Source of the DNA: an uncultured Acidobacteriia bacterium
GTDB taxonomy: Bacteria; Acidobacteriota; Terriglobia; Bryobacterales; Bryobacteraceae
DNA length: 43,341 bases
Assembly: GCA_903907865.1 (NCBI GenBank)
Contig: CAIVPR010000051.1
Coordinates: 1 to 43,341, forward strand
Direction of reading: 5' to 3'
Notes under the pieces: generated by a model
What the model was told of the DNA's origin: nothing
Databases searched by the model: none
The model's input: only the letters and a program-made list of their open reading frames with translations
Program-made: the position numbers and the translations under genes
Part shown: positions 7,968-14,905 of the stretch, piece after piece
How the letters are laid out: every line of letters begins with the position of its first letter
Position numbering within the stretch: the first letter of the stretch is position 1

Positions 7968-8261
7968 TTACGGTTTTGCGATCTTCAGATCATTGACGAC
8001 GCTCTTGACGCCGCCCACTTTCTTGGCGATGCGCTCCGCCTTATCCTTCTGTTTTTGCTCGTGGACCGCGCCCTTGAGGGTCACAACCCCGTCCTTCACT
8101 TGGACGTCGATGTCGCCACCCTTCACGATGGCATCGGCAGCGAGATGCTGGCGAACAGTGTCGTTGATGAAATCGTCGCTGACAGGCTTGGCCCCAATCG
8201 CAGGCAGAAGCAGGAGAAAAAACAAAGCCAGTGAGCTGAGACTCCGTTGGAATTTTTTCAT
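7968..8261 (-). CDS. Exported BON-domain protein
   Basis: A 97-residue protein with a signal peptide (SLSSLALFFLLLLPAIGA) and one BON domain: DDFINDTVRQHLAAD, then DIDVQVKDGVVTLKGAVH, then AERIAKKVGGVKSVVNDL. BON domains bind membranes or outer-membrane partners, as in OsmY, and are linked to envelope stress. The ATG overlaps the era stop codon in an ATGA tetrad, so translation is coupled to era. The SMP-30 gene follows after five bases. Confidence 0.9.
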   Translation of the reverse strand: MKKFQRSLSSLALFFLLLLPAIGAKPVSDDFINDTVRQHLAADAIVKGGDIDVQVKDGVVTLKGAVHEQKQKDKAERIAKKVGGVKSVVNDLKIAKP

Positions 8262-9172
8262 TTGTTGTCGCCTTCCTCTCTCGTGGTCATTGTACGCCAG
8301 TCAATCGTGTTGAGGTACGCAGCCTTCTCGCGCCACGAAGCCTCAACCTTGATGTGGAGGTCCAAATAGATGCGGCAGTCGAAGAGCGACTCCATCTCTT
8401 CGCGTGCAAGAGTGCCGATTTGGCGCAGCATCGAGCCCTTCTGGCCGATGATGATGCCCTTCTGGCCATCGCGCTCCACCAGGATCGTGGCGTAGATTCG
8501 GACCAGCTTCGGCGTTTCCTCCCACTTGTCGACAATCACGTGAGTCGCGTGAGGTACTTCCTGCCGGGTCGCGAGCAGGATCTTTTCGCGGATCAGCTCA
8601 GCGGCGAGGAAACGGGCCGGCTGGTCGGTGATATGGTCCGGCGGGAAGTACTCAGGGCCTTCCGGCATCCGCGACACGATGTGGCGCTTCAGGTCGTCCA
8701 TTCCGATTCCCTTGAGCGCCGAGATCGGCAGGAACTCCTCGAATGCAAACAGCTTCCCGAAGTGGTCCAGAAACGGAAAAATCTCGCTCTTGTGCTTGAG
8801 CGTGTCGACCTTGTTGAACACGGCGAGCACGGGCGGGCCCTCCTTGCGGAGGACGCTGACTGCGTGCGAGTCCTCATCGGAGATCCCCTTGGTGGTGTCC
8901 ACCACGTAGATCAGCAGGTCGCGCTCTTCCAGCGAGCTGCGGACAGCGTCCATCATCCGCTTGTTGATGGCGGATTCGGCTTTGTGGATGCCGGGGGTGT
9001 CGAGGATCACGACCTGCGCGTCGTCCTCGGTCAAGACGCCTTGGATGGCGGTGCGGGTGGTTTGCGGCTTGTCGGCGACGATCGCAACCTTCTGGCCCAC
9101 GAGGGCGTTGAGGAGCGTCGATTTGCCGGCGTTGGGGCGGCCCAAGATGGATACGAATCCGGAACGGTGCAT
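8258..9172 (-). CDS. era: GTPase Era
   Basis: Ribosome-assembly GTPase that binds 16S rRNA. G1 is GRPNAGKST at 11-19; the switch region has KPQTTRTAIQG; G3 is DTPG in VVILDTPGIHK; G4 is NKVD. The C-terminal KH domain shows IIIGQKGSMLRQIG (GxxG) and ends in LDLHIKV-x-WREK as in Era. At 304 residues it is normal length. It starts directly after the CorC stop codon and overlaps the BON gene by four bases. The phoH-ybeY-corC-era order is a known conserved cluster for RNA and ribosome quality control. Confidence 0.97.
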   Translation of the reverse strand: MHRSGFVSILGRPNAGKSTLLNALVGQKVAIVADKPQTTRTAIQGVLTEDDAQVVILDTPGIHKAESAINKRMMDAVRSSLEERDLLIYVVDTTKGISDEDSHAVSVLRKEGPPVLAVFNKVDTLKHKSEIFPFLDHFGKLFAFEEFLPISALKGIGMDDLKRHIVSRMPEGPEYFPPDHITDQPARFLAAELIREKILLATRQEVPHATHVIVDKWEETPKLVRIYATILVERDGQKGIIIGQKGSMLRQIGTLAREEMESLFDCRIYLDLHIKVEASWREKAAYLNTIDWRTMTTREEGDNK

Positions 9173-10486
9173 TTAGGTTTTTGTCTCGATTGCAGTTTCT
9201 TCCAACTGCGGGGCTTCTTCGTTGTGCGGCTCTGGCGGCGCGAGCTTGGAGATGCGCACCTTTTCGACGCGCATGTTGTCGCTGGCCATGATGTCGATGC
9301 GGATGCCGTCCCGATCGACGGATTCGCCGGGCTTCGGCACTCTGCCGAGCCATTCCATGACCAGCCCGCCGACTGTGGTCGATTCGATCTCGTCCTCCGG
9401 CTCAAAGCCGACGAGCTCGTACAGCCGGTCGAGGTCGAAGTTTCCAGAGACTTCGTGGCCGCCGTTGCCGTCGGAGGTCACGTCGGATTGGGGCTCGTGC
9501 TCGTCGCGGATTTCGCCGAGGATGACCTCGACCAGGTCTTCCATACTGGCAAGGCCGGCGGTATTGCCGTACTCGTCGACCGCGACGACGACGTGGGCAC
9601 CCTCTTGCTGCATTTCGCGCATCAGGTCGCCTACCGGCTTGGTTTCGGGCACGAGGCGGATGGGGCGCATCAACTCGCGCACGGAACGGATGGCGCGGCT
9701 GCTTTCAGCAACCTCGAACATGTCACGGACATGGACAAAGCCGATGATGTCGTCCACCGAAGTTTCGAAGACGGGAATCCGGGAATACTGTTCATTCACA
9801 ACGAGCGAGTGGAGGGCCCCGAGCGTGCTGTCGGCGCGGATGGCCACGATGTTGGGGCGCGGGGTCATCACTTCGCGCACTGTCTTGTCGCCGAACTCCA
9901 TCACGGATTGGATGAGCTTGCGGTCGTCCTCCTCGAAAAGGCCTTCCTCGGCACCGGCCGCAATCAGGGCGTCGACGTTTTCTGCGGCAGTGGCGGGCTC
10001 GGACTCCACAGCGTCCTTCTTGACGACGTCCAAGAGTGAGACGGTGAAGTTTAGGATGCCAAGGAGCGGCTTCATCGCCACCGCACTTGCCTCGAAAAAT
10101 GGCACAAAGGGCGCTAGCCAACGGCCCCCGGATCGGCGGAAAAGCAACTGGGGGATCAGGTACGAGAAGACGATGACGCCGCCAAATGCTCCGCCGAAGC
10201 CTTCGAGGACGGCCAACGGCTGTAACTGGCCCGGTCCAACGGCTGCGGCAAGTGCAACCACCCCGAATGCGGCGAGGAGCGTGTGTTTCCACAGGGAAAA
10301 GACGAGGGCGCCTTCTTCGATTTTGAGGTCGAGGCGCGGTTCCAACTCGGACTTGAAGAACTGGACGGCGGGGAGTTCACGCGCGCGGAGGCGCATTCCC
10401 TCCAAATAGAGGTTCTGGATGCTGGTGAAAAGCACCACCATCGGGCCGAGCACTGCGACGGCGGCAATGGTAATCGCCGGGTTCAC
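9173..10486 (-). CDS. corC: HlyC/CorC-family CBS-domain membrane protein
   Basis: A 437-residue protein with an N-terminal membrane part (hydrophobic segments near 1-20, 70-90, 95-120 and 140-160), a CBS pair (from VREVMTPRPNIVAI to MEDLVEVILGEI, with VAVDEYGNTAGL) and a C-terminal CorC/HlyC transporter-associated domain (GNFDLDRLYELVGF). Family members act in magnesium or cobalt homeostasis. The ybeY stop and this start overlap by four bases, and era begins straight after its stop, so it sits in the middle of a coupled operon. Confidence 0.9.
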   Translation of the reverse strand: MNPAITIAAVAVLGPMVVLFTSIQNLYLEGMRLRARELPAVQFFKSELEPRLDLKIEEGALVFSLWKHTLLAAFGVVALAAAVGPGQLQPLAVLEGFGGAFGGVIVFSYLIPQLLFRRSGGRWLAPFVPFFEASAVAMKPLLGILNFTVSLLDVVKKDAVESEPATAAENVDALIAAGAEEGLFEEDDRKLIQSVMEFGDKTVREVMTPRPNIVAIRADSTLGALHSLVVNEQYSRIPVFETSVDDIIGFVHVRDMFEVAESSRAIRSVRELMRPIRLVPETKPVGDLMREMQQEGAHVVVAVDEYGNTAGLASMEDLVEVILGEIRDEHEPQSDVTSDGNGGHEVSGNFDLDRLYELVGFEPEDEIESTTVGGLVMEWLGRVPKPGESVDRDGIRIDIMASDNMRVEKVRISKLAPPEPHNEEAPQLEETAIETKT

Positions 10487-10926
10487 GACTCAACCCGTTC
10501 GATCAAGCTGGCGGGTAGCCCCAGTGCCCCGCGCCACTGCTTTTCTGCTGCGGCCATTTCGCCGTGGTCGGTTTCGTGGTCCATGCCGTTGAGGTGCAGC
10601 ACGCCGTGCAGCAGCAGGACGCGGATTTCCGTGTCCAACGAGTGGCCGTACTGTTTGGCTTGAGTGCGGGCGCGCTGCAGGGAGATGGCGATGTCACCTA
10701 AATACCCGGCAGCCTCGCCGGACGGGAACGACAGAACGTCCGTGGGCACGTCCTTCTGTCGGAATTCCCGGTTGAGGTCGCGGAGGTGGTCGTCGTTCGA
10801 GACGAGGCAGCAAAACTCGCGGCCCGCGGCGAGCCGTTCTTTCAGTGTTTCCGCGAATGCCTCCAAGGCGGCGCGGTCGAGGTCCGGCGGTTTGCGCCGG
10901 AAGGTTATGAGTGGGTCTGACTTCAT
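10483..10926 (-). CDS. ybeY: Endoribonuclease YbeY
   Basis: Zinc-dependent rRNA maturation and quality-control nuclease. The signature H-x3-H-x5-H is complete in LLLHGVLHLNGMDH (H107, H111, H117), preceded by the conserved PTDVLSFPS at 61-69 and LGDIAIS. Length of 147 residues is typical. It lies two bases after phoH and overlaps corC by four bases, the classic ybeZ-ybeY-ybeX order of many bacteria. Confidence 0.96.
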   Translation of the reverse strand: MKSDPLITFRRKPPDLDRAALEAFAETLKERLAAGREFCCLVSNDDHLRDLNREFRQKDVPTDVLSFPSGEAAGYLGDIAISLQRARTQAKQYGHSLDTEIRVLLLHGVLHLNGMDHETDHGEMAAAEKQWRGALGLPASLIERVES

Positions 10927-10928
10927 GT

Positions 10929-11966
10929 TTATGCCGGGACCGCGTCGGGGGCGGACTCCGGTTGTTGCTCTAGGGACGGCTGCTCGGGACCAGTCAATTT
11001 CAACGACAACTGGCGACCCGATAAACCTTCATTGTACTTCTCATAGGCCCGGACAATTCGCTGTACCAAGGCGTGTCGGACGACATCGCTGTCGTCGAAT
11101 TGGACAAAAGTGACACCCTCGACGCCTTTCAGCACTTCGGTGGCCTCGAAGAGTCCGCTGCGGCGACCGTTGGGCAGGTCGATTTGCGTCAGGTCGCCGG
11201 TAACGACCATCTTGGAGTTGAAGCCTTGGCGGGTCAGCACCATCTTCATCTGCTCGGTAGTGGTGTTCTGCGCCTCGTCGACAATGATGAAGCTGTCGTT
11301 GAGTGTGCGGCCGCGCATGAATGCGAGGGGGGCGATCTCGATCGAAAGCCGCTCCAGCATCTTTTCGACCTTTTCGGCCTCGATCATGTCGTGCAGGGCG
11401 TCGTAGAGGGGACGGAGGTAGGGGTCCACCTTTTCCTGCAGGGTGCCTGGGAGGAAGCCGAGACGCTCGCCCGCTTCGACGGCCGGGCGGGTGAGGACGA
11501 TTCGGTTCACGCGCCTGCTGAGCAGCGCTTGGACCGCCATCGCGACGGCGAGGTATGTCTTGCCTGTGCCGGCTGGTCCGATGCCGAATACCAAGTCGTT
11601 GCGTTCGATGGCTTCGAGGTATCGGCGCTGGGTGACGGTCTTGGGCGCAAGCAGCTTCTTGCCGAAACTGCGCTGCTTGCCGCTGTTGAAGAGGGCGCGC
11701 AGGGTCACGTCACGGTCGGAGGTGACGACGCGCAGCAGGCTGTTGAGATCGCCGTCCTTGAGGCTGTTGCCTTCGCGGACGAGGGCGAAGTAGTCTTCGA
11801 GGATACCCTCGCAACGCGCGACCGCGCTGGATTCGCCGTCGACTTCCAAGGAATCACCCAACAGGCGGATGCGGATGCCGAGGGTTGTTTCAAGTAGCCG
11901 GATGTTTTCGTCCCGGGTGCCGAAGAGACCTTCGACGCCACGGCCAAGCTGTACGCTAGCGATCAT
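10929..11966 (-). CDS. phoH: PhoH-family ATPase (YbeZ-like)
   Basis: A P-loop ATPase partner of YbeY in RNA metabolism. Seen: an N-terminal KH-like region (DENIRLLETTLGIRIRLLG), Walker A GPAGTGKT, the PhoH signature VNRIVLTRPAVEAGERLGFLPG, Walker B FIIVDEAQN and VVTGDLTQIDLP. The start is uncertain. A GGAGGAGG at 11981-11988 lies 14 bases before the ATG at 11966, which is long, and five bases (from its first GGAGG) before a TTG at 11978. I list the ATG; TTG at 11978 would add four residues. It opens the minus-strand run phoH-ybeY-corC-era-BON-SMP30. Confidence 0.94.
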   Translation of the reverse strand: MIASVQLGRGVEGLFGTRDENIRLLETTLGIRIRLLGDSLEVDGESSAVARCEGILEDYFALVREGNSLKDGDLNSLLRVVTSDRDVTLRALFNSGKQRSFGKKLLAPKTVTQRRYLEAIERNDLVFGIGPAGTGKTYLAVAMAVQALLSRRVNRIVLTRPAVEAGERLGFLPGTLQEKVDPYLRPLYDALHDMIEAEKVEKMLERLSIEIAPLAFMRGRTLNDSFIIVDEAQNTTTEQMKMVLTRQGFNSKMVVTGDLTQIDLPNGRRSGLFEATEVLKGVEGVTFVQFDDSDVVRHALVQRIVRAYEKYNEGLSGRQLSLKLTGPEQPSLEQQPESAPDAVPA

Positions 11967-12189
11967 TCTGTTTGTCAAGTCCTCCTCCAATGGATTGGTG
12001 GAACTGGTTGGTGCTGGTGCAAGACATCAGGCGGGGGAAATCAAGCATGATGGGAGAGCACGGGGGAGCTATGGGGGGCGAAGCGTCTGGCGGGTTGCCG
12101 CTGGGTCGCGGGGAAGGATATTCCCATCCATTGCGATTGTAGCAGGAAATTGGGGTGAGGATGCTGCGGTTCGAAGGCAGGGGCCGGAG

Positions 12190-12567
12190 TCAGCGCCAAA
12201 TCACTTCCAAGCGCGGGTATTCGGGGAAGTGGCCGTCGCTGCTGATGATCGGCAAGCCTTCGGAGAGGGCTTGGGCGATCAGCAGGCGGTCAAATGGGTC
12301 GCGATGTTTGCTCAGCCAGGGTAAGCGGGACAACTCTTCAATGTGGACCAATCGAATGGGAAGGATCTGGGCCGCCATGCAGGCGATTCCACGCTCGACA
12401 TCCGCTGGCGTGAGGCCGAGTTTTGGCTTGAGGGCAATCTCCCACGGTGAAACAATGCTCACGAGGTATTCCGTGGTCGGATGAGCCAAAACCCTGTGGG
12501 CACTTTCAGGAAACTGAATTCCGGTGATTAGCCGGATCACCGCATTGGTGTCCAAGAGGACCTTCAA
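12190..12567 (-). CDS. vapC: VapC-like PIN-domain toxin (pair 1)
   Basis: A 125-residue PIN-domain ribonuclease. Metal-binding acids are at the expected places: D6 in LLDTNAV, E43 in SPWEIALK, D90 in HRDPFDRLL and D111 in ISSDGHF. The start is TTG at 12567, inside a TTGA overlap with the antitoxin stop, a typical coupled arrangement. Targets (tRNA or rRNA) cannot be predicted. About 220 bases on the phoH side (11967-12189) hold no gene I can support. Confidence 0.9.
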   Translation of the reverse strand: MKVLLDTNAVIRLITGIQFPESAHRVLAHPTTEYLVSIVSPWEIALKPKLGLTPADVERGIACMAAQILPIRLVHIEELSRLPWLSKHRDPFDRLLIAQALSEGLPIISSDGHFPEYPRLEVIWR

Positions 12568-12812
12568 TCGAAAATCCCTTCAAACATCTCCTCGACCTTC
12601 TTGTCCTCCTCCTCGGAGTCCCAACCGGGATACAAGTTGACCTTGTCCTTCAGACAACCGAAACCACGAATCCCCCTACCGTCCGACAGCGATGGTACCA
12701 GTTCGGCCACGCGCTGCCCGCCGTTGTTGGTCAGAAAAATCTGCTCGCCCTCCAGCATGCTTGTGACGAGCGCCGTTAGGTTCTTTTCGGCTTCGAGGAT
12801 CGCAACTTCCAT
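12564..12812 (-). CDS. Phd/YefM-type antitoxin (pair 1)
   Basis: An 82-residue antitoxin. MEVAILEAEKNLTALV followed by GEQIFLTNNGGQRVAELVP is the Phd/YefM fold: a helix pair followed by a strand carrying the G-x-x-VA-LVP segment. The C-terminal part, acidic and rich in EEEDKKVEEMF, should wrap the toxin. I chose the ATG at 12812, which gives the family's normal N-terminus; the frame stays open further upstream but that stretch overlaps the divergent TIGR03435 gene's leader. It overlaps the toxin gene by four bases. Confidence 0.87.
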   Translation of the reverse strand: MEVAILEAEKNLTALVTSMLEGEQIFLTNNGGQRVAELVPSLSDGRGIRGFGCLKDKVNLYPGWDSEEEDKKVEEMFEGIFD

Positions 12813-12891
12813 GCCTTCATTGTAGCTGCGGAGCGGGGTGCCAAAACGGAAGTCGCTAACCTCCTCGGGCTGTCGGCGTCCAACGTCCCAT

Positions 12892-13677
12892 ATGTCCATC
12901 TTGAAGTCTGGAGTCGTTTGTGCCGTGCTTCTCGGCACGGTCTGGGGGCAGCAGGCCGACTACGGCTACGAGGTCGCGACTGTGAAGAAGTCGGATTCCT
13001 CGGCGCGGGGCAGTCGTATCAATCCGGGACCCCAAGGTGGATTGCGCACCACCAATACCAACTTGATGTCGTTGATTACGTTTGCGTGGGATGTGCGCGA
13101 CTATCAAGTTCTGGATGCGCCCGGCTGGGTGAAATCCGATCCATTCGATGTGAGCTTCACGCCCGACAAGGCAGAGAAGATGCCACCACCCGGCTCCCCT
13201 CTCGTCGAGATCCAGACGATGATGGACAGGCAGCGCAGCCGCCTGCGCGCTGTGTTGCGGGACCGATTCGGGCTCGTCTTGCGGCAGGAGACCCGGCAAT
13301 TGCCGGTTTATGGCTTGGTGGCGGCCAAGGGCGGCCACAAACTGCGTCCACCGTCCGCAGGCAAGGGTCCCAGCATGAATGGCGGGAACGGGTCGCTCAC
13401 CGGGTATGGCGTGAACATCAAGATGCTAACTGACGTGCTGGGGCGGACATTGCAACGACCGGTGGTGGACGAGACAGGCGTGGCTGGCACGTTCGACATG
13501 AAGCTGGAATGGAAGCCCGATGTTGCGCCACCGGGTCCGAAGGACGACTCGGCGGAGTTGGACGGTAGTTCCATATTCACGGCGCTACAGGAGCAGTTGG
13601 GGTTGCGACTGGAAGCGAAGAAGGGCCCGGTCACAATCTACGTAGTCGAAAAGGTGGGCCATCCAACTGACAACTGA
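12892..13677 (+). CDS. TIGR03435-family secreted protein
   Basis: A 261-residue exported protein of a paralog family expanded in Solibacter and relatives; its function is unknown. Typical pieces are YEVATVKKSD after the signal peptide, LMSLITFAWDVRDYQV, RLRAVLRDRFGLVLRQETRQ with LPVYGLVAAKGGHKL, LQRPVVDETGVAGTFDMKLEW and SIFTALQEQLGLRLEAKKGP. The ATG at 12892 places a signal peptide (SILKSGVVCAVLLGTVWGQ) at the N-terminus; a GTG at 12838 would add 18 unlikely residues. It is divergent from the VapBC pair and ends four bases from the ABC permease stop. It is the best lineage marker in the window. Confidence 0.93.
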   Translation: MSILKSGVVCAVLLGTVWGQQADYGYEVATVKKSDSSARGSRINPGPQGGLRTTNTNLMSLITFAWDVRDYQVLDAPGWVKSDPFDVSFTPDKAEKMPPPGSPLVEIQTMMDRQRSRLRAVLRDRFGLVLRQETRQLPVYGLVAAKGGHKLRPPSAGKGPSMNGGNGSLTGYGVNIKMLTDVLGRTLQRPVVDETGVAGTFDMKLEWKPDVAPPGPKDDSAELDGSSIFTALQEQLGLRLEAKKGPVTIYVVEKVGHPTDN

Positions 13678-13681
13678 CGGG

Positions 13682-14905
13682 TCAGATCAAATCCGCGAAA
13701 GACTTTCGCAGCTTGTGGAACCAGGCGTGGCCGAGAACAAACAGAGCCATCGAGGCCAGCATGAGCCAGCCGAGGGCGTGGAAGTCCGGGGCACTTGACT
13801 CCAGCAGCACCGCCCGATAGGCATGGACCAGCACGTAGATCGGGTTGGCGTGGATCACGCCGGCCGCGAACTTGGGGAGTTGCTGCTCGGGGTAGAAGAT
13901 CGGCGTCAAAAACATCAGCACGGTCAGCATGTAGCCGATCATCTGCCCGAGATCCCTCGCGAAGGCTCCGAGGGCGGCCAGAAACCACGCGAGGCCCGTC
14001 GTCAGCAGGATCTGGGGGATCAGCACCAAGGGTAGATACAACGCGGTAACCGGTACCGAGCCGCGGATACAAAACAACGCCACAAGGAACAGGATCAACC
14101 CGAAGAACTCGGTTACCAGGCCGGACACCACCAAGTTCACGGGCAGGGTTTCCACCGGGAACACCAGCTTCTTGATGAAGTTCCGGTGTTCGAGCAGGAC
14201 GAACGGCGCGCGCCCGACGGCCTCGCTGAACGGCAGCCACGGCAGCATCCCGGCGAGGAAGTAGAGGGCGAAGCCGGTCCTGCTGGGGTCGTTCTTGAAC
14301 TTGGTCTCCATCACGATGCCGAAGACGAAGAAGTAGGTCAGCATCAGCAGCAGTGGGTTGAGCACCGCCCAAAACGCTCCGCCGAAGGAGCCTGTGTAGC
14401 GGCCCATCATGTCGCGGCGGACCATGGTCCGCACCAAGTTGCGGTTACGCCACACCGAGGTGAATGGCAGCGTGAAGGCGCGTCCGAAGGATCGGACAAG
14501 GTGCTTGATCCGGATCGACCGGATGGTCGCTGGACGCCAGCGCTTCAGGATGGCGACACCATCCTCGCCGACGATGAATTCGATGAGCAGGAAGGTCCAG
14601 CCGCGCTCGTAGAACCACGCCTCGTGCTCGCGCATGGCCGAAATGTAGACCGAGTATTCGCCGGGCTCGGGCGGGGTGGTGATGTGGAGGGCGAAGTCGG
14701 ACGACTCCCCGGGGCGCAAATTCAGAGCCAGTCGTTCACCGTCGACCACGAGCACGCCAGTGGGGTCGTCGAAGAGGTGGTAGCCGGCGGCCCAGCCGTC
14801 ACTGCCGGTCCAGGTGGCCGTCGAGCGGTTGACGAGACGGCAGGCGACTTCGAGCGTTGCCCCTTCCAGCCCGACCCGTGGTCCTTCGAACGCGAGGTTA
14901 GGCAT
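13682..14905 (-). CDS. ABC-2 polysaccharide export permease with extra N-terminal domain
   Basis: A 407-residue protein. Residues about 145-407 are a Wzm/TagG-like ABC-2 permease: RTMVRRDMMGRYTGSFGGAF, then about six membrane helices with PWLPFSEAVGRAPFVLLEHR and MFLTPIFYPEQQLP. Residues 1-130 form a beta-rich module (LEVACRLVNRSTATWTG, LNLRPGESSDFALHITTPPEPGEY, WTFLLIEFIV), an Ig-like or carbohydrate-binding pattern reminiscent of the C-terminal domain of Wzt ATPases. Such a domain is normally on the ATPase, not on the permease. No ATPase gene lies in the window. The start overlaps the end of the glycosyltransferase-methyltransferase gene by eight bases. It should export the glycan made by the upstream genes. 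Confidence 0.88.
   Translation of the reverse strand: MPNLAFEGPRVGLEGATLEVACRLVNRSTATWTGSDGWAAGYHLFDDPTGVLVVDGERLALNLRPGESSDFALHITTPPEPGEYSVYISAMREHEAWFYERGWTFLLIEFIVGEDGVAILKRWRPATIRSIRIKHLVRSFGRAFTLPFTSVWRNRNLVRTMVRRDMMGRYTGSFGGAFWAVLNPLLLMLTYFFVFGIVMETKFKNDPSRTGFALYFLAGMLPWLPFSEAVGRAPFVLLEHRNFIKKLVFPVETLPVNLVVSGLVTEFFGLILFLVALFCIRGSVPVTALYLPLVLIPQILLTTGLAWFLAALGAFARDLGQMIGYMLTVLMFLTPIFYPEQQLPKFAAGVIHANPIYVLVHAYRAVLLESSAPDFHALGWLMLASMALFVLGHAWFHKLRKSFADLI

Noticed and set aside
8354-10039. Long plus-strand open frame opposite era and corC
   Set aside because: Third-position GC creates open antisense frames; the minus-strand genes have clear conserved motifs and this frame has none.
11967-12189. 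Possible small gene between phoH and vapC
   Set aside because: Only short frames without start context or recognisable sequence; treated as intergenic.
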